A stretch of DNA of 7,688 nucleotides from Streptomyces katrae. Lineage in GTDB: Bacteria; Actinomycetota; Actinomycetes; Streptomycetales; Streptomycetaceae. The stretch spans positions 1 through 7,688 of the forward strand of contig NZ_JZWV01000196.1 in assembly GCF_000966975.1 (NCBI RefSeq), given 5' to 3'. The notes beneath the pieces were generated by a model. That model had not been told where the DNA came from and made no database searches. It worked only from the letters and a program-made list of their open reading frames with translations. Shown in pieces: positions 6,336 to 7,688 of this stretch. How positions within the stretch are numbered: position 1 is the first letter of the stretch; the number at the start of each line of letters is the position of its first letter. The position numbers were made by a program, and so were the translations under genes.

Positions 6336-6578
6336 TCAGGAGTCGGTGCCCGGCCTGTCGACGAGCTCGATCTGGTCCACCGCGTTGCACCAGCGGCAGC
6401 GGACCGACTCGATGGTCTCACTGACCACCTCGCGCTCCTCGACCTTGGGCTCCCCGGCAAGGTCGAGGTGGACGTACTCCACGACCTTCGACGATCGGGT
6501 GACATCGAACCGCGTGAGGTTGCCGCACAGGGTGCAGCGCCACCGGGTGGTGTCGGTCGGCAGGGGAACCGTCGTCAT
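6336..6578 (-). CDS. Small zinc-ribbon protein with two CxxC pairs
   Basis: This 80-residue protein has CTLC (Cys15, Cys18) and CRWC (Cys61, Cys64), a four-cysteine zinc-ribbon arrangement with about 42 residues between the pairs. The middle is rich in Val and Glu (VVEYVHLDL, EEREVVSE), suggesting beta strands. The ATG at 6578 is preferred over the in-frame ATG at 6605 because GAAGGAGAG (6588-6596) sits 9 bp upstream of it and would otherwise be coding. The longer form would have 89 residues. It lies directly upstream of the NYN-domain gene in the same orientation, so it may be a nucleic-acid-binding or protein-binding partner of that putative nuclease (inference). It is not assigned to a named family. 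Confidence 0.8.
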   Translation of the reverse strand: MTTVPLPTDTTRWRCTLCGNLTRFDVTRSSKVVEYVHLDLAGEPKVEEREVVSETIESVRCRWCNAVDQIELVDRPGTDS

Positions 6579-6691
6579 CAGGCCGCTCTCTCCTTCGTAG
6601 CTCATTCAATTAAAGCCTTCCGCGGCGGTCAGCGGACCGCAGCACGTAACCCTACGGCCTGGCACCACCCTCAGGGGGGTCCGCCTGCGTC
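6579..6691. promoter_or_regulatory. Divergent intergenic region between the zinc-ribbon and rhomboid genes
   Basis: These 113 bp must hold promoters in both directions. On the minus strand TAGGGT (6654-6649) is identical to the -10 hexamer proposed for NlpC/P60 paralogue B, but no convincing -35 is seen at 17-18 bp. A small hairpin, GCGGTC (6625-6630) with GACCGC (6635-6640), lies in the same leader. The A/T-rich patch near 6605-6615 is unusual for this genome and could also serve as a promoter for the short form of the zinc-ribbon gene. For the plus strand, only the G-run at 6674-6679 upstream of the rhomboid start is evident. Confidence 0.35.
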
Positions 6692-7349
6692 ATGCTCTGT
6701 CGCATGATCGTAAAGTGGCGGGCCCTGCGCGACGCGGCGCGGGGCCCCGTGGTCACCTACGCGCTGATCGCCGGCTGCTGCGCGGCGTTCCTGGCGAGCC
6801 CGGCCTCTGGCCTGAACCCGTCGTTCGGGACGGGCGAGCGGCTGATGGAGACGGGGACGGCCTACTTCCGGCACTGGGGCGTGGTCCCGGACGAGCTCTT
6901 CTCGGGGGCCGCGCGCCCCCTGCTGACCCCGCTGACGGCCCTCTTCGTCCACGGCAGCTGGCTGCACCTGCTGGGGAACATGCTCTTCCTCTACGTCTTC
7001 GGCGCCATGACGGAGCAGCGGATGGGCCGGCCGGCGTTCCTCGTCTTCTACCTCTGCACCGGGTACGTGGCCCTGGCCGTGTACGCCGCCGCCAACGCCT
7101 CCTCGGACCAGACCCTGGTCGGGGCGTCGGGCGCGATCTCGGCGGCGCTGGGCGCGTTCCTGTGCCTGTTCCCGCGGGCCCGGGCTGCAGTGGCTGGCCG
7201 CGCACCGGGCGGGGAGCGGGCCGGGGGTGGCCTATCTCGCCCATGTGGTGGGGTTCTCCGTGGGGTTCTGCTACGCGTGGGCGCGTTATCGCCGTACGAC
7301 TAGAGTGAGGCGGACAGTCACTGCCGGCGAGGGAGACAGCCAACCGTGA
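6692..7349 (+). pseudogene. Rhomboid family intramembrane serine protease, internally deleted and frameshifted
   Basis: This encodes a rhomboid-type membrane protease, which cleaves transmembrane segments within the bilayer by a Ser-His dyad. Visible parts are a first helix (VVTYALIAGCCAAFL), the conserved WLHLLGNMLFLYVFG segment (His92, Asn96), a third helix near 114-134, and VGASGAISAALGAF with the catalytic Ser146 in the GASG motif. After LCLFPRAR (about residue 164) the expected fifth helix, usually a Leu/Phe/Pro-rich stretch, is missing. The sixth helix, with the catalytic-His motif AYLAHVVGF, is present only in another frame (for example LQWLAAHRAG from 7185). The frame as written ends with unrelated sequence at the TAG 7301-7303 after 203 residues. 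The restored frame would end at TGA 7347-7349, overlapping the next gene's start. The start is ATG 6692; ATG 6704 is an alternative. As written the product lacks its histidine and should be inactive. Confidence 0.82.
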
Positions 7350-7627
7350 TCACCGCGATCGTGCTCATCAAGACCAGCGTGGACCGGATCCCCGAGATCG
7401 CCGAGTCCATCGCCCAGCTGGACAGTGTCAGCGAGGTCTACTCCGTCACCGGTACGTACGACCTGATCGCGCTGGTGCGTGTGGCCCGTCACGAGAACCT
7501 GGCGGACATCATCCCCGGCCGGATCAGCAAGATCCCCGGCGTCGAGGCCACGGACACGCACGTCGCGTTCCGCACGTACTCCCAGCACGACCTCGAAGCC
7601 GCCTTCGCCATCGGCCTGGACGCGTAG
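7346..7627 (+). CDS. Stand-alone Lrp/AsnC ligand-binding (RAM) domain protein
   Basis: This 93-residue protein consists of only the C-terminal RAM (regulation of amino-acid metabolism) domain of Lrp/AsnC regulators. It starts ITAIVLIKTSVDRI and contains the VSEVYSVTGTYDLIALV strand-loop-strand with the conserved G.YD motif, then THVAFRTYSQ near the end. There is no helix-turn-helix, so it is not expected to bind DNA by itself. Such proteins form oligomers that bind small ligands, or may associate with full-length Lrp proteins (family knowledge; role here unknown). The GTG start at 7346 has GAGGGAG (7329-7335) 10 bp upstream. It lies 42 bp after the present rhomboid stop, but overlaps the restored rhomboid frame by GTGA, which indicates that the two belong to one operon. 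Confidence 0.9.
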   Translation: MITAIVLIKTSVDRIPEIAESIAQLDSVSEVYSVTGTYDLIALVRVARHENLADIIPGRISKIPGVEATDTHVAFRTYSQHDLEAAFAIGLDA

Positions 7628-7640
7628 GTTCCTCTCCCCG

Positions 7641-7688
7641 CCCCGCCCTTTCACCGTTTCCGCCTCAATCGCCGGCGGGGCTGGAATT
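7641..7688 (+). terminator. Terminator-like inverted repeat containing a Streptomyces-type intergenic motif
   Basis: CCCCGCC (7641-7647) can pair with GGCGGGG (7674-7680); an alternative left arm lies at 7636-7642. The segment CCTCAATCGCCGGCGGGGCT (7663-7682) matches a motif I recall as recurring between genes in many Streptomyces genomes. The repeat may run past the window edge. It may end transcription of the RAM-domain gene. Confidence 0.45.

Noticed and set aside
6336..6605. Longer 89-residue form of the zinc-ribbon protein starting at the ATG at 6605
   Set aside because: A strong Shine-Dalgarno (GAAGGAGAG) lies inside the extra nine codons, at correct spacing for the internal ATG at 6578, and I see no ribosome site for the upstream ATG.

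Overview
The window is chromosomal DNA from a high-GC actinomycete, almost certainly Streptomyces. Support for this comes from the strong G/C bias at third codon positions, GTG starts preceded by purine-rich Shine-Dalgarno sequences, a paired set of secreted NlpC/P60 proteins beginning with the same 'VxSHRRP' N-terminus, and a copy at the right edge of a GCCGGCGGGG intergenic motif that I recall as common in Streptomyces. From memory, the gene order resembles the S. coelicolor region between glucokinase and the cytochrome bc1/cytochrome oxidase genes; I could not check this.

Layout. Positions 38-6578 are all on the minus strand. Read in transcription order (right to left), they are: a small double-CxxC zinc-ribbon protein (6336-6578); a coiled-coil protein with a C-terminal NYN/PIN nuclease-like domain (4971-6293), ended by a strong hairpin terminator (4892-4920); a secreted NlpC/P60 endopeptidase (3664-4716) with its own promoter and a structured leader, ended by a 16-bp-stem hairpin (3557-3592); a second, paralogous NlpC/P60 endopeptidase (2368-3423); a lipoprotein with an HExxH metallopeptidase-like site (1218-2342); and a GT4 mannosyltransferase of the PimB' type (38-1196). 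The last three genes are 21-25 bp apart and look like one cell-envelope operon. On the plus strand a rhomboid-type intramembrane protease (6692 onward) is followed by a stand-alone Lrp/AsnC ligand-binding (RAM) domain protein (7346-7627).

Two genes are broken as written. The GT4 gene carries an exact 16-bp tandem duplication (931-946 and 947-962). Removing one copy restores a full-length 380-residue protein. The rhomboid gene appears to lack the segment encoding its fifth membrane helix and changes frame near 7178-7190, so the helix bearing the catalytic histidine is present in the DNA but out of frame. In the restored frame the rhomboid stop overlaps the start of the RAM-domain gene by four bases (GTGA), which suggests the two genes were once translationally coupled. 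Both lesions could be real mutations or assembly errors.

Biologically the region combines cell-wall remodelling (two peptidoglycan endopeptidases, a surface metallopeptidase-like lipoprotein and a phosphatidylinositol-mannoside-type glycosyltransferase) with a putative RNA-processing pair (zinc ribbon plus NYN domain). No mobile element, CRISPR array, tRNA or rRNA was seen.
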